Counted from the first letter of the stretch, positions 13,835-22,679 are shown. The stretch is DNA of 40,507 bases from RGIG6165 sp045545175 (GCA_045545175.1 JAZQAK010000034.1:1-40507); one strand, 5' to 3'. The notes: generated from the letters alone by a model not told the origin. Made by a program: numbers and translations.

Positions 13835-15588
13835 GTATAAAATCACAAAAACTGTCCCGTATATTTCTGTGGACAGGCATAATCCTCTATCCCGTATACG
13901 TGACACTTCTCTGTGAATATATAGCCTGCGGCGGCAAAAGCAATCTTATTGGTATTCTTAAAAACGCACCGCAGAGTTTTATTCCTGCGGTGCTTTTGAT
14001 TTTGATAGTTTTTGCATCGCTTCTGGTATCGACGAGGCGGGCGTGGATAGCATCTCTTGCAGGCGGTCTGCCCTTCGTGTTATTTTCGGCGATAAACTAT
14101 TTTAAAATGCAGTATTCGGTCGTGCCCTTCGTGGCAAGCGACCTTGCATTTGCAACCTCACTGGGTGACATTACCGCAGAATTTACGGGGGACGGGCTCG
14201 TCATCCCGACGGTTATGATAATCGGTGTCCTTGTTTACCTTTTGCCTACGGTTTGTTTTGCACTTCTCACCAAGAAAATTGCCATAAACAAATTCGTAAG
14301 AATCTGGACAAGCGGTATTCTCGTGATAGTTTTAATGTTCCAGCTTGTGATTACGGCACCCTTTGCCTATTCTCTCGCAGGAATAGACGTTGAAAACACC
14401 GAAAATGCGGCTGTGGGTCTTGCGAAAAACGGCTTTTTACCAACCTTCTTCAAGTCCTTTTACAACTATTCGAATAAAGAAGACCTTTCGCAGTATGATG
14501 TAAGCGAGTCGGCATTTTTCACGGATGAAAAAATGGAAAAGAAGCCAAACGTAATCGTCATTCTTGCCGAGGCGTACTGGGACGTAAATCAGCTTAAAAA
14601 CGCAACATTTTCGCAAAATCCGACGGCGGCGTATGACCGTCTTTCAGCCGAAGGAATATCGGGCACGATGCTCTCCCCCACGATAGGCGGCGGCACGGTG
14701 CGACCGGAATTTGAGGTGCTCACCTCACTTATTACCGACGGTATGCCCGAGGGTAACAGTGCTTACAACTTCGTTACGACGCCTTATCTGCCGTCACTCG
14801 GCTCGTATTTTGAAAACAACGGCTATGAAACGACCTTTATGCACACCTTTGAAAAAACGTTTTATGACAGAGACGTGGCATACTCGACCATGGGCTTTGA
14901 CACGATGCTCGACATTAACGACATCCCCTACGAATATAGGCTTCAAGGAGGTTACGTTCCCGACCGTATAATCGGTCAGTGGGTGACGGATACGCTTGCC
15001 GAAAACGAAGAGCCGCAGTTTATAATGGCAATAACCATCGAAAATCACGGTCCGTACTACGGCAAGGACAATCGGGGTGAGGTTGAGGTTACGGGCACCG
15101 ATATTCTTGATGAAGAAACGGTAAATATGCTGGGCAGTTATTCAAAGGCTTTAAAGCATACCGACGACGTGCTGACGACTATAAGCGAATATGCAAAGAC
15201 AAGCGGTGAGCCGACGGTTATTTTGTTCTACGGTGATCATCTGCCCTACTTCGGTGGCGGCTATCACGGCTTTGTAAACGGCGGTTTTATAGAAGACGGT
15301 AACGAGGCAAACTGGGATGAGGAAACGCAGGACAAGATGCACGCCCTCCCCTTCCTCATCTGGTCAAGCGAGGGTGATATCGAGCCTGTGTCAGACATTC
15401 AGACGGCACCCTATTATTTAGGTCAGCTTCTCTTGGATGCCATCGATGCACCGCTTACCCCCTACTACGAGTATTTGCAGGAATGTTATGAAAACTCGGT
15501 TCCCATGAGGGCGTGGACAACGCTCGACGAGGACGAAAAAGAAACCTATAACACACTCAAAGCATACAGCGACATATATTTGTATTAA
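13831..15588 (+). CDS. LtaS-like membrane phosphoglycerol transferase / sulfatase-fold protein
   Basis: The 585-residue protein has about five N-terminal transmembrane helices (within 12-180), then an extracellular alkaline-phosphatase-fold domain (about 235-560). Metal- and catalysis-related motifs are visible: E247 in VILAEAYWD, T289 in GGGTVRPEFE (the position of the nucleophilic Thr in lipoteichoic acid synthases), and a GDHLPYF metal-ligand motif near residue 471. Family enzymes polymerise or attach glycerol phosphate from phosphatidylglycerol to cell-envelope glycans, so LTA synthesis or glycolipid decoration is likely. The start is a GTG overlapping the recR stop (GTGA). The link to the recR operon implies co-transcription. 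Confidence 0.88.
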   Translation: MSIKSQKLSRIFLWTGIILYPVYVTLLCEYIACGGKSNLIGILKNAPQSFIPAVLLILIVFASLLVSTRRAWIASLAGGLPFVLFSAINYFKMQYSVVPFVASDLAFATSLGDITAEFTGDGLVIPTVMIIGVLVYLLPTVCFALLTKKIAINKFVRIWTSGILVIVLMFQLVITAPFAYSLAGIDVENTENAAVGLAKNGFLPTFFKSFYNYSNKEDLSQYDVSESAFFTDEKMEKKPNVIVILAEAYWDVNQLKNATFSQNPTAAYDRLSAEGISGTMLSPTIGGGTVRPEFEVLTSLITDGMPEGNSAYNFVTTPYLPSLGSYFENNGYETTFMHTFEKTFYDRDVAYSTMGFDTMLDINDIPYEYRLQGGYVPDRIIGQWVTDTLAENEEPQFIMAITIENHGPYYGKDNRGEVEVTGTDILDEETVNMLGSYSKALKHTDDVLTTISEYAKTSGEPTVILFYGDHLPYFGGGYHGFVNGGFIEDGNEANWDEETQDKMHALPFLIWSSEGDIEPVSDIQTAPYYLGQLLLDAIDAPLTPYYEYLQECYENSVPMRAWTTLDEDEKETYNTLKAYSDIYLY

Positions 15589-15589
15589 A

Positions 15590-15620
15590 AAAAGAACCTA
15601 CGGAAATCGTAGGTTCTTTT
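15590..15620 (+). terminator. Terminator after the dnaX-recR-LtaS-like operon
   Basis: A perfect 13-bp stem (15590-15602 with 15608-15620) has A and T runs at both sides of a 5-base loop, immediately after the stop codon. Confidence 0.9.
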
Positions 15621-15688
15621 AATTTACTTTTTCGGAGTCAGGCGATAACGCACGAAGCAGTATTTTTCGAGTGCCTTACAATAACGTA

Positions 15689-15717
15689 TTGACCTCTAAG
15701 TAAAAATATGGTATATT
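15689..15717 (+). promoter_or_regulatory. Promoter of the Crp/ABC operon
   Basis: TTGACC (15689-15694) and TATATT (15712-15717) have a 17-base spacer and lie 31 bases before the regulator start. Confidence 0.75.
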
Positions 15718-15728
15718 TGTATCAAATA
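15714..15728 (+). promoter_or_regulatory. Candidate operator overlapping the Crp promoter
   Basis: A perfect palindrome, TATTTG and CAAATA around a TAT centre, overlaps the -10 box and the expected start point. The position suits repression by the Crp/Fnr protein encoded next. Specific binding is inferred only. Confidence 0.4.
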
Positions 15729-15747
15729 AGACATTTTTTGAGGTTTT

Positions 15748-16416
15748 ATGGACATCAACTTACTCAAGCCACGGCAAAAAAACATAATACGCTCATGCTT
15801 TCTCTTTAACGGGGTTGACGAGATAAACGTCTATCTTGAGAATGACGGTTGCTCACTTATGACCTTTGAAAAGGGTGAACACATATACACCCCCGACAAT
15901 TTTTTCAGAAGTGTGGGGCTCGTGCTGTCGGGTGAAGTGCTCGTAACCAACGAAAAAGGGCGAAAACTCATTGTAAACACGATTACTCAGGGCAAGCCTT
16001 TTGGTGTCGCCTCGGTCTTTTCCGAGAATGAAGAGTATGAAACCACCCTTAAAGCAACTGCAAAATGCACCGTACTTTTCTTTTCGCAGGAGCTTTTGTC
16101 AGAAATGATAAAGGAGCCTGTTATTGCAGAAAACTACATCCGTTTTCTGACGGGGAGGATACATTTTCTCAATGATAAAATCCGCTCACTCTCCTGCACG
16201 GATGCAGAGCAGGCACTTGCAGGATACCTTCTTGCAAACGAGGCTGACGGCGTATGTCTAACGGGACAACTTTCTACTCTTGCCGAAAAACTCGGTATGG
16301 GCAGGGCATCCCTCTACCGTGCTTTTGATTCACTTACAAAAAACGGTCTTATACAACGTGACGGAAAAACAGTCACAATCAAAGATAAAATAAAATTAAA
16401 GGAGATATCAAAATGA
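15748..16416 (+). CDS. Crp/Fnr-family transcriptional regulator
   Basis: The 222-residue regulator has an N-terminal cyclic-nucleotide-binding-like beta roll (about 20-115) and a long dimer helix (about 118-140). Its C-terminal winged helix-turn-helix (about 165-215) has the recognition helix MGRASLYRAFDSLTKNG. N-terminal cysteines are sparse (C17, C31), so an Fnr-type 4Fe-4S sensor is not evident and the effector is unknown. It opens an operon with an ABC importer. The last codons overlap the binding-protein start as ATGA, so regulator and transporter levels are coupled. Confidence 0.9.
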   Translation: MDINLLKPRQKNIIRSCFLFNGVDEINVYLENDGCSLMTFEKGEHIYTPDNFFRSVGLVLSGEVLVTNEKGRKLIVNTITQGKPFGVASVFSENEEYETTLKATAKCTVLFFSQELLSEMIKEPVIAENYIRFLTGRIHFLNDKIRSLSCTDAEQALAGYLLANEADGVCLTGQLSTLAEKLGMGRASLYRAFDSLTKNGLIQRDGKTVTIKDKIKLKEISK

Positions 16417-17369
16417 AAAAACTTATTGCACTTATTCTTACGGCGGCTCTCGTATTCTCTTTTGCCGCATGCGGTAAAACCCAGCCGTCTTATACGGGTA
16501 TGACGGTAAACGTCGGTATGCTCAAAGGCCCTACGGGCGTAGGCAGCGTCTATCTTATGGACGGTGAGTATGAAGACACTTACGAATTTACGGTAACGTC
16601 GGAAGCAACCGATTTCGTTGCAAAACTTTCAAACGGCGACCTTGATATTGCCGCACTTCCCACAAACGTTGCCGCATCTTTATACAACAAGACAAACGGC
16701 GGTGTGCAGATAATTGCGCTCAACACGCTCGGCGTTCTGTACGTGCTTGAAAACGGTGACAAAATAAACGAGGTTTCCGACCTTTCGGGCAAAACGGTGT
16801 ACGTTCACGGACAGGGCGCAAACCCCGAATTTGTGTTAAATTACATCCTTGAAAAGAACGGTGTTAACGACGTCAACGTCATCTTCAAAGACCCTGCGGA
16901 AATCGTGGCACTTATGGCTTCAGGCGAGGCTGAAATCTGTATGCTCCCCGTTCCTCACGCAACAACCGTTCTTATGAAAAACCCCACGGTGCACGTTGCT
17001 CTTGACGTGACCGACGAATACGAGGCTGTTACCGAGGACTCAAGCGTTCTCACTATGGGTTGCGTAGTCGCAAGAACGGACTTTATAAACGAACACCCCG
17101 AAGCCGTTAAAAACTTTCTCGAAAACTACGATGCTTCTGTTGAAAAGGTAATTACCGACCCGAAGGCAGCATCAGAACTCGTTGCTAAATACGAGATAAC
17201 GGGCTCTGCCGCCATTGCAGAAAAGGCAATTCCCGACTGTAACCTCGTATGCATAACGGGTGATGAAATTCAGCCCGCAGTCGAAGGTTATTACAACGTG
17301 CTTTTCAATGCAAATCCCAAAGCGGTAGGCGGTTTCATTCCCGCTGAAGATTTCTACTATGTCGGTTAA
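16413..17369 (+). CDS. NitT/TauT-type ABC substrate-binding lipoprotein
   Basis: The 318-residue secreted lipoprotein has a signal peptide and lipobox SFAAC (Cys near residue 20). It then has the two-lobed NMT1/SsuA-like fold, with KGPTGVGSVYLM (about 34-45), DIAALPTNVAASLY (about 79-92) and SGEAEICMLPVPHA (about 173-186). Family members bind nitrate, sulfonates, bicarbonate or thiamine-pyrimidine precursors, and I cannot choose among them. It follows the Crp/Fnr gene with a 4-base overlap and an AAGGAGA site, and precedes its permease with an 11-base overlap. Confidence 0.88.
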   Translation: MKKLIALILTAALVFSFAACGKTQPSYTGMTVNVGMLKGPTGVGSVYLMDGEYEDTYEFTVTSEATDFVAKLSNGDLDIAALPTNVAASLYNKTNGGVQIIALNTLGVLYVLENGDKINEVSDLSGKTVYVHGQGANPEFVLNYILEKNGVNDVNVIFKDPAEIVALMASGEAEICMLPVPHATTVLMKNPTVHVALDVTDEYEAVTEDSSVLTMGCVVARTDFINEHPEAVKNFLENYDASVEKVITDPKAASELVAKYEITGSAAIAEKAIPDCNLVCITGDEIQPAVEGYYNVLFNANPKAVGGFIPAEDFYYVG

Positions 17370-18105
17370 GCGTATTTTAAAAGGCACAGTTGCCCTTGTA
17401 TTCTGGATAGGGATATGGGCAATCGGTGCAAAAATAATAAATCAGGTGCTTATTCTCCCCTCACCTCTGACGGTGGCAAAACGGCTTTTGTCACTGTCCG
17501 TGACGGGTGATTTCTGGATAAAGACGGGGACTTCGCTTTTGCGTATATTCCTCGGCTGGATGTTTGGCATAATAGCAGGTGCAATCCTTGCGGTGCTGTC
17601 AAGTGCATCGTCACTCTGTAACGTGCTCATCTCGCCCGTTATACACATTGTGAAGGCAACCCCCGTAACCTCGTTTATACTGCTCGTTATGCTGTGGCTC
17701 GGTTACTCAAACGTGCCTGTTTTTATAGCGGCACTTTTAGTTCTCCCCATAGTATACGGCAACATTACGACGGGCGTTTTGCAGACCGACGGTAAACTTC
17801 TCGAAGTTGCGAAAATCTACCGTTTCGGCAGAATGAAAACACTTTCAAAGGTGTATTTCCCCTCCGTACGTCCCTATCTGCTTTCGGCTTGTGTGACTTC
17901 ACTCGGCCTTGCATGGAAGGCAGGCATTGCGGCAGAGGTGCTCTGTCAGCCCAAAAGAGCAATCGGCTCTGAAATATACTACTCAAGATACTATCTTGAA
18001 ACGCCCGACCTTTTTGCATGGACTGCAGTGGTAATACTGCTCAGTTATCTGCTTGAAAAGCTTTTCAGGCTCATTTTCAGAAAGGGGGTACAAAATGAAA
18101 TTTAA
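17359..18105 (+). CDS. NitT/TauT-type ABC permease
   Basis: The 248-residue inner-membrane subunit has about six transmembrane helices of the BPD_transp_1 fold. The conserved coupling-helix motif is present around residues 185-200 (SLGLAWKAGIAAEVLCQ), the characteristic EAA-loop sequence of SsuC/TauC relatives. The start at 17359 overlaps the binding-protein stop by 11 bases. The stop overlaps the ATPase start by 11 bases. The tight packing marks one transport unit. Confidence 0.9.
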   Translation: MSVKRILKGTVALVFWIGIWAIGAKIINQVLILPSPLTVAKRLLSLSVTGDFWIKTGTSLLRIFLGWMFGIIAGAILAVLSSASSLCNVLISPVIHIVKATPVTSFILLVMLWLGYSNVPVFIAALLVLPIVYGNITTGVLQTDGKLLEVAKIYRFGRMKTLSKVYFPSVRPYLLSACVTSLGLAWKAGIAAEVLCQPKRAIGSEIYYSRYYLETPDLFAWTAVVILLSYLLEKLFRLIFRKGVQNEI

Positions 18106-18646
18106 CGACGTAAGTGTATCCTTCGGCGACAAAAACGTACTCTCGTCATTTTCGGCTGAATTTGACGGCCTTACCTGCATTTTCGGCCCGTCAGGTTGCG
18201 GGAAGACGACCTTGCTTCGCACGGCGGCAGGTCTTATAAAACCGCAGTCGGGCACAATTGAGGGCGTCCCCGAAAAAATTTCATTTATGTTTCAGGAGGA
18301 CAGGCTTTTCCCGTGGATGAGCGTGCTTGAGAACGTGGCGGTCGTTATGCCGTCCGACAAAAAGCACACCGCGATAGATTTTTTAAAGAAAGTCGAACTC
18401 GAAAACGAGGCAGACTCTCTTCCCGATTCACTCTCAGGCGGTATGAAGCGCAGGGTTGCTCTCGCAAGGGCACTTGCCTATGACGGCGATATGCTGATTT
18501 TAGACGAGCCTTTCAAAGGTCTTGACTATGCTTTAATCGAGCGTCTTGTTCCGCTGATAAAAGAACTTGACATACCCGTCATAATTTCTACCCACTCCCC
18601 TGAAGAGAGGCTTCTTCTCGGCGGCACACAATTTGAAATGAAATAA
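18095..18646 (+). CDS. NitT/TauT-type ABC ATP-binding protein (short)
   Basis: I place the start at ATG 18095, which follows an AAAGGGGG site by 6 bases, giving 183 residues. A longer frame open from 18053 has no such site. It shows Walker A GPSGCGKTT, a Q-loop FMFQEDRLFPWM, the signature LSGGMKRR, Walker B MLILDEPF with the D-loop GLDYA and an H-loop ISTHS. At 183 residues it is shorter than usual (about 240-260) and ends soon after the H-loop, lacking the C-terminal extension. The motifs are intact, so it is probably functional. Confidence 0.88.
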   Translation: MKFNDVSVSFGDKNVLSSFSAEFDGLTCIFGPSGCGKTTLLRTAAGLIKPQSGTIEGVPEKISFMFQEDRLFPWMSVLENVAVVMPSDKKHTAIDFLKKVELENEADSLPDSLSGGMKRRVALARALAYDGDMLILDEPFKGLDYALIERLVPLIKELDIPVIISTHSPEERLLLGGTQFEMK

Positions 18647-18653
18647 TTTAAGT

Positions 18654-18682
18654 AATCCCACGACAAAAAGTCGTGGGATTTT
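18654..18682 (+). terminator. Terminator after the Crp/ABC operon
   Basis: An 11-bp perfect stem (18654-18664 with 18670-18680) with a five-A loop is followed by a short T run. Confidence 0.85.
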
Positions 18683-18762
18683 ATCTGTAACCTAATTTTA
18701 TTAGGCAGTAACACATTCACGCTTTCAAAAGGCACGACATTTCTTACTTTTTTAGGCGAAAC

Positions 18763-18791
18763 TTGCATTTTTGCGGAGTGAATGTTATAAA
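18763..18791 (+). promoter_or_regulatory. Promoter of glnN
   Basis: TTGCAT (18763-18768) and TATAAA (18786-18791) are 17 bases apart, 32 bases before the start codon. No GlnR-like palindrome was seen. Confidence 0.55.
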
Positions 18792-18823
18792 TATCTTATA
18801 ATAAGACTTTCGGAGGAAACAAA

Positions 18824-20902
18824 ATGACCGTACAGGAATATTTCGGCTGCAACGTGTTTAATGAGCAGGTGATGAGGGACAGACTTCCCAAAGAAGTTTA
18901 CAAGTCACTTACCCGCACCATTAACGAGGGCAGGGCACTTGACGAGGGTGTCGCAAACGGTGTTGCAAACGCCATGAAGGACTGGGCAATAGATAAAGGT
19001 GCAACCCACTACACACACTGGTTCCAGCCTATGACGGGCATTACCGCTGAAAAGCACGACTCTTTTATATCCCCCGCACCCGGCGGAAAGGTAATTATGG
19101 AATTTTCGGGTAAAGAGCTTATCAAGGGTGAGCCCGATGCCTCCTCTTTCCCGTCAGGCGGTCTTCGTGCGACGTTTGAAGCACGCGGTTATACTGCGTG
19201 GGACCCGACTTCGTATGCATTCGTGAAAGACGGTACTTTATATATTCCGACCGCTTTTTCATCCTTTACGGGTGAAGTTCTTGATAAAAAAACGCCCCTT
19301 CTTCGTTCAATGGAAGCGGTAAACAAAGAAGCGGTGAGACTGCTTCACCTTATGGGACACACTGACGTGCAGACGGTACGTACAACAGTCGGTGCAGAGC
19401 AGGAATATTTCCTTATAGATAAATCAAATTACGATAAACGCCTTGACCTCCAGCTTGCAGGCAGAACGCTTTTCGGTGCAAAAACACCCAAAGGACAGGA
19501 GATGGAGGATCATTATTTCGGCTCACTCAAACAGCGTGTTGCCGACTATATGAAGGAACTTGATGAGGAACTTTGGAAACTCGGTATCCTCTCAAAAACC
19601 AAGCACAACGAGGGTGCACCCGCTCAGCACGAGCTTGCGCCCATATACACTTCAACCAACGTTGCCACCGACCATAACCAGCTTACGATGGACATTATGA
19701 AAAAAGTGGCACTCAGACACGGCCTTGTATGTCTGCTTGCAGAAAAACCGTTTGCAGGCGTAAACGGAAGCGGTAAGCACAACAACTGGTCGATAAGCAC
19801 CAACACAGGTATAAACTTACTTGACCCGGGCAAAAAGCCTGCGGAAAACAAGCTTTTCCTTACCTTCTTTGCCGCGATGATTGAGGCGGTTGACGAATAC
19901 GGCGATATGCTTCGTCTTTCGGTTGCCTCTGCAGGTAACGACCACCGTCTCGGCGGCGGTGAAGCACCCCCTGCGGTAGTGTCAATGTTCATAGGCTCCG
20001 AGATGGAGGCTATTATCGACGCCATCGACAAGGGCGAAAAGTACAAGGCTCCCTCATCAACAAAATACGATGCAGGCGTTGAAATACTGCCAACCTTCAA
20101 AAAGGATAACACCGACCGTAACAGAACTTCACCTTTCGCCTTCACGGGTAACAAGTTTGAATTCCGTATGCCGGGTGCATCCCAGTCGATAGCGGGTGTA
20201 AACGTTACCCTCAACGTCATTGCTTCCGAGGTATTTTCAAGATACTCGGCTGCTCTCGAAAAGGCTGACGATAAGCAGGCTGAGCTTGACAGACTTATAC
20301 GAAACTCGATACGAAACCACAGGAGAGTTATCTTCAACGGCAACGGATACGACAAGGCATGGATAGAAGAAGCCGTGAAAAGAGGGCTTCCCAACCTCGT
20401 AAGCACGGTTGATGCACTCCCCCGTTACATATCCGACAAGAATATAAAACTCTTCGTTGACCACGGCATATATACCGAGCATGAGGTATATGCAAGATAC
20501 GACATAAAGGCAGAGGAATATTATAAGACGGTAAATATCGAAGCCCGTACCATGTCGGATATGGTCAAGAAGGATTATCTGCCGGCGGCAATAAACTTCC
20601 TTACGGATATATGCGACAGCGTAGCGGCACAGAAAGCCGCAGGCTTCGTTCCAAAACATATGGAGGAGGCTGCAAAATCCGCAAGCGAGACGACAGACAA
20701 AATATACGCTGACGTCAAAGCACTTGACGAAGCAATTTCAGGCGTGGATAAGACAGACTCGTATAAAACGGCAAAGTATTATCACGATAACGTTTTGCCG
20801 ATTATGAAGAGTCTTCGTAAAAACGTCGATGCGCTTGAACTTATGGTAGGCAGAGAATACTGGCCCGTACCGTCATACAGCGATTTATTATTTAAGGTAT
20901 AG
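18824..20902 (+). CDS. glnN: Glutamine synthetase type III
   Basis: This ATP-dependent enzyme condenses glutamate and ammonia into glutamine in the cytosol. The 692-residue length and absence of the type I layout mark it as the GSIII family of Bacteroidetes, cyanobacteria and Clostridia. Family segments include THYTHWFQPMTG near residue 63, the EQEYFLID active-site strand (about 191-198), NEGAPAQHELAP (about 263-274), the SGKHNNWS motif (about 319-326) and an NDHRLGGGEAPP loop (about 374-385). It has an AGGAGG-like site and its own promoter. The next gene follows after 8 bases. Confidence 0.96.
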   Translation: MTVQEYFGCNVFNEQVMRDRLPKEVYKSLTRTINEGRALDEGVANGVANAMKDWAIDKGATHYTHWFQPMTGITAEKHDSFISPAPGGKVIMEFSGKELIKGEPDASSFPSGGLRATFEARGYTAWDPTSYAFVKDGTLYIPTAFSSFTGEVLDKKTPLLRSMEAVNKEAVRLLHLMGHTDVQTVRTTVGAEQEYFLIDKSNYDKRLDLQLAGRTLFGAKTPKGQEMEDHYFGSLKQRVADYMKELDEELWKLGILSKTKHNEGAPAQHELAPIYTSTNVATDHNQLTMDIMKKVALRHGLVCLLAEKPFAGVNGSGKHNNWSISTNTGINLLDPGKKPAENKLFLTFFAAMIEAVDEYGDMLRLSVASAGNDHRLGGGEAPPAVVSMFIGSEMEAIIDAIDKGEKYKAPSSTKYDAGVEILPTFKKDNTDRNRTSPFAFTGNKFEFRMPGASQSIAGVNVTLNVIASEVFSRYSAALEKADDKQAELDRLIRNSIRNHRRVIFNGNGYDKAWIEEAVKRGLPNLVSTVDALPRYISDKNIKLFVDHGIYTEHEVYARYDIKAEEYYKTVNIEARTMSDMVKKDYLPAAINFLTDICDSVAAQKAAGFVPKHMEEAAKSASETTDKIYADVKALDEAISGVDKTDSYKTAKYYHDNVLPIMKSLRKNVDALELMVGREYWPVPSYSDLLFKV

Positions 20903-20910
20903 GTGAAAAT

Positions 20911-21546
20911 ATGACACCGAAAAAGATAAACTATCAGCATACGGCTGACACGATACTAAAAAATCTTGCAAAAAGGCAGATGAAGGGCTATTACTGCGAA
21001 ACGAAGGAAGATGCGCTTAAACTTGCCCTTTCGCTTATGCCTGAGGGCAGCAGCATTTCGTGGGGCGGTTCTATGTCACTCTTTGAATGCGGTCTTATGG
21101 ATGCCATCAAAAACGCTTCCTATGATATAATAGACAGAGATACGGCGACAACTCCCGAAGAAATCAGGGAGATAAGTGGAAAAATCTGCACAAGCGATTT
21201 CTTTCTTATGAGCACCAACGCCATCACGATGGAGGGTGAACTCGTAAACGTTGACGGCAGGGCAAACAGGGTATCTTTTCTCTGCTACGGTCCGCAGAAC
21301 GTCATAATCATCGCAGGAATGAACAAGGTTACTCTTGACGTGGAGGAGGGTCTTAAAAGGGCAAGAAATATTGCCGCACCTCCGAATACGGTAAGGCTTT
21401 CAAGAAATACGCCCTGTGCCGTAACGGGTAAATGCGGTAACTGCCTGTCCCCAGACTGTATATGTTCACAGATTGTTGTAACAAGGCGTTCACACATTCC
21501 TGACAGAATCAAGGTTATCCTCGTCGGTGAGGAACTCGGTTTCTGA
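20911..21546 (+). CDS. LUD-domain (LutC/YkgG-like, DUF162) protein
   Basis: The 211-residue protein belongs to the LUD superfamily that includes lactate-utilisation LutB/LutC subunits. Visible signatures are the ISWGGSMSLFECGL stretch (about 51-64), the FFLMSTNAITMEGELVNVDG stretch, and a C-terminal cysteine-rich loop with the CAVTGKCGNCLSPDC pattern (about 169-183) that could hold a metal or redox site. The IPDRIKVILVGEELG ending is also typical. Many stand-alone members of this subfamily have no assigned reaction. It is probably co-transcribed with glnN, although I see no obvious functional link. Confidence 0.85.
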   Translation: MTPKKINYQHTADTILKNLAKRQMKGYYCETKEDALKLALSLMPEGSSISWGGSMSLFECGLMDAIKNASYDIIDRDTATTPEEIREISGKICTSDFFLMSTNAITMEGELVNVDGRANRVSFLCYGPQNVIIIAGMNKVTLDVEEGLKRARNIAAPPNTVRLSRNTPCAVTGKCGNCLSPDCICSQIVVTRRSHIPDRIKVILVGEELGF

Positions 21547-21557
21547 TATAAACGTAA

Positions 21558-21589
21558 GAAAAATCCGCAATGAGAATTGCGGATTTTTT
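21558..21589 (+). terminator. Terminator after glnN-LUD
   Basis: A perfect 12-bp stem (21560-21571 with 21576-21587) with a GAGA loop is followed by a T run. Confidence 0.9.
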
Positions 21590-21674
21590 ATTTTAAAACT
21601 GCTTATTTGGGGCATTCACCACTCCGAAAAGCATTTTTTCACGCCATACACACCTCAAAAACTCCCTTTTGTTT

Positions 21675-21714
21675 AATAATATTAAGTTACGACCTCTTTA
21701 AACTTAATATTATT
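21675..21714 (+). promoter_or_regulatory. 14-bp inverted repeat upstream of the first amino-acid ABC operon
   Basis: AATAATATTAAGTT (21675-21688) and its exact reverse complement (21701-21714) flank a 12-base centre, about 40 bases before the -35 box. It could be an operator or an A/T-rich UP-type site. The rest of 21590-21754 holds nothing recognisable. Confidence 0.45.
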
Positions 21715-21754
21715 TGTCATTTGCCTAATTTTTATTGATTTATTGAAATACTGC

Positions 21755-21783
21755 TTTACAACTTTACTTTGCTAAAGTATAAT
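21755..21783 (+). promoter_or_regulatory. Promoter of the first amino-acid ABC operon
   Basis: TTTACA (21755-21760) and a perfect TATAAT (21778-21783) have a 17-base spacer. Initiation is predicted near 21790. Confidence 0.8.
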
Positions 21784-21821
21784 AACAACATCGAAAACAT
21801 CTTCAAAGGAGAAAAATAAAA

Positions 21822-22607
21822 ATGAAAAAAGTATTATCAATCATCCTCGCAGTTGCAATGTTATTCTCATTTGCAGCTTGCGGCAACACAACAGACAATG
21901 ACGTTGAAACAGTAGTTGACTCAGCATACGTTGCTGATAACGGAAAACTCGTAGTTGGTATCACAGAATACGCTCCCATGGATTTTCTTGATGAGAACGG
22001 CGAATGGACAGGTTTTGATGCAGAGTTTGCAACACTCTTTGCTGAAGACCTCGGTGTAGAAGTTGAATTCAAGGTTATCGAATGGGATAACAAGTTCCTC
22101 GAACTCGAAGCAAAGGCTATCGACTGTATCTGGAACGGTATGACAATTACTGACGAAGTTAAGCTCAACACATCCTGCTCAGACGCTTACGTAAAGAATG
22201 CACAGGTAGTTGTAATGGCTGCTGATAAACTTGCAAACTATGCAGACGTTGCTTCAATGGCAGACCTCACGTTCGCAGTTGAATCAGGCTCAGCAGGTGA
22301 AGCAGTTGCAATCGACAACGGTCTTACAACTGTTGGTGTAACGGCTCAGTCAGACGCTCTCCTCGAAGTTGCTTCAGGCAGTGCAGATGCATGCGTTATC
22401 GACATCACGATGGCAAACGCTATGACGGGTGAAGGCACAAGTTATGCTGACCTCGGCTATGCAGTTGAACTTGCAACGGAAGAATACGGCGTAGGCTTCA
22501 GAAAGGATTCTGACCTCACAGCTAAACTCAACACGTTCATGGCAGCACTCAAGGACGACGGTACACTCCAGACTCTTGCTGACAAATACGAGCTCACACT
22601 TGCATAA
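21822..22607 (+). CDS. Polar amino-acid ABC substrate-binding lipoprotein (first system)
   Basis: The 261-residue binding protein has a signal peptide and lipobox SFAAC (Cys near residue 21), followed by the SBP_bac_3 fold. Conserved stretches are KLVVGITEYAPMDF (about 44-57), WTGFDAEFATLFAEDLG (about 64-80), the IDCIWNGMTIT strand (about 101-111), and an ending with the DGTLQTLADKYEL pattern. Such proteins bind glutamine, glutamate, arginine, cystine or related solutes; the specificity is unresolved. Its permease gene follows 72 bases later, after a terminator-like hairpin. Confidence 0.9.
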   Translation: MKKVLSIILAVAMLFSFAACGNTTDNDVETVVDSAYVADNGKLVVGITEYAPMDFLDENGEWTGFDAEFATLFAEDLGVEVEFKVIEWDNKFLELEAKAIDCIWNGMTITDEVKLNTSCSDAYVKNAQVVVMAADKLANYADVASMADLTFAVESGSAGEAVAIDNGLTTVGVTAQSDALLEVASGSADACVIDITMANAMTGEGTSYADLGYAVELATEEYGVGFRKDSDLTAKLNTFMAALKDDGTLQTLADKYELTLA

Positions 22608-22624
22608 GAAACAGATTAAAAAAA

Positions 22625-22655
22625 CGGTAGGAGGGAAACCCCTCCTGCCGATTTT
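22625..22655 (+). terminator. Terminator-like hairpin between binding-protein and permease genes (system 1)
   Basis: An 11-bp GC-rich stem with one G-U pair (22625-22635 with 22640-22650) is followed by ATTTTG. It likely acts as a partial terminator or 3' stabiliser that gives excess binding-protein mRNA. Confidence 0.7.
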
Positions 22656-22679
22656 GTACGTTTACAGGTAGGTAAAAAT

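Noticed and set aside
19624..20406. A 260-codon frame antisense to glnN
   Set aside because: glnN is a full-length conserved gene on the plus strand; the antisense frame has no family features and reflects codon bias.
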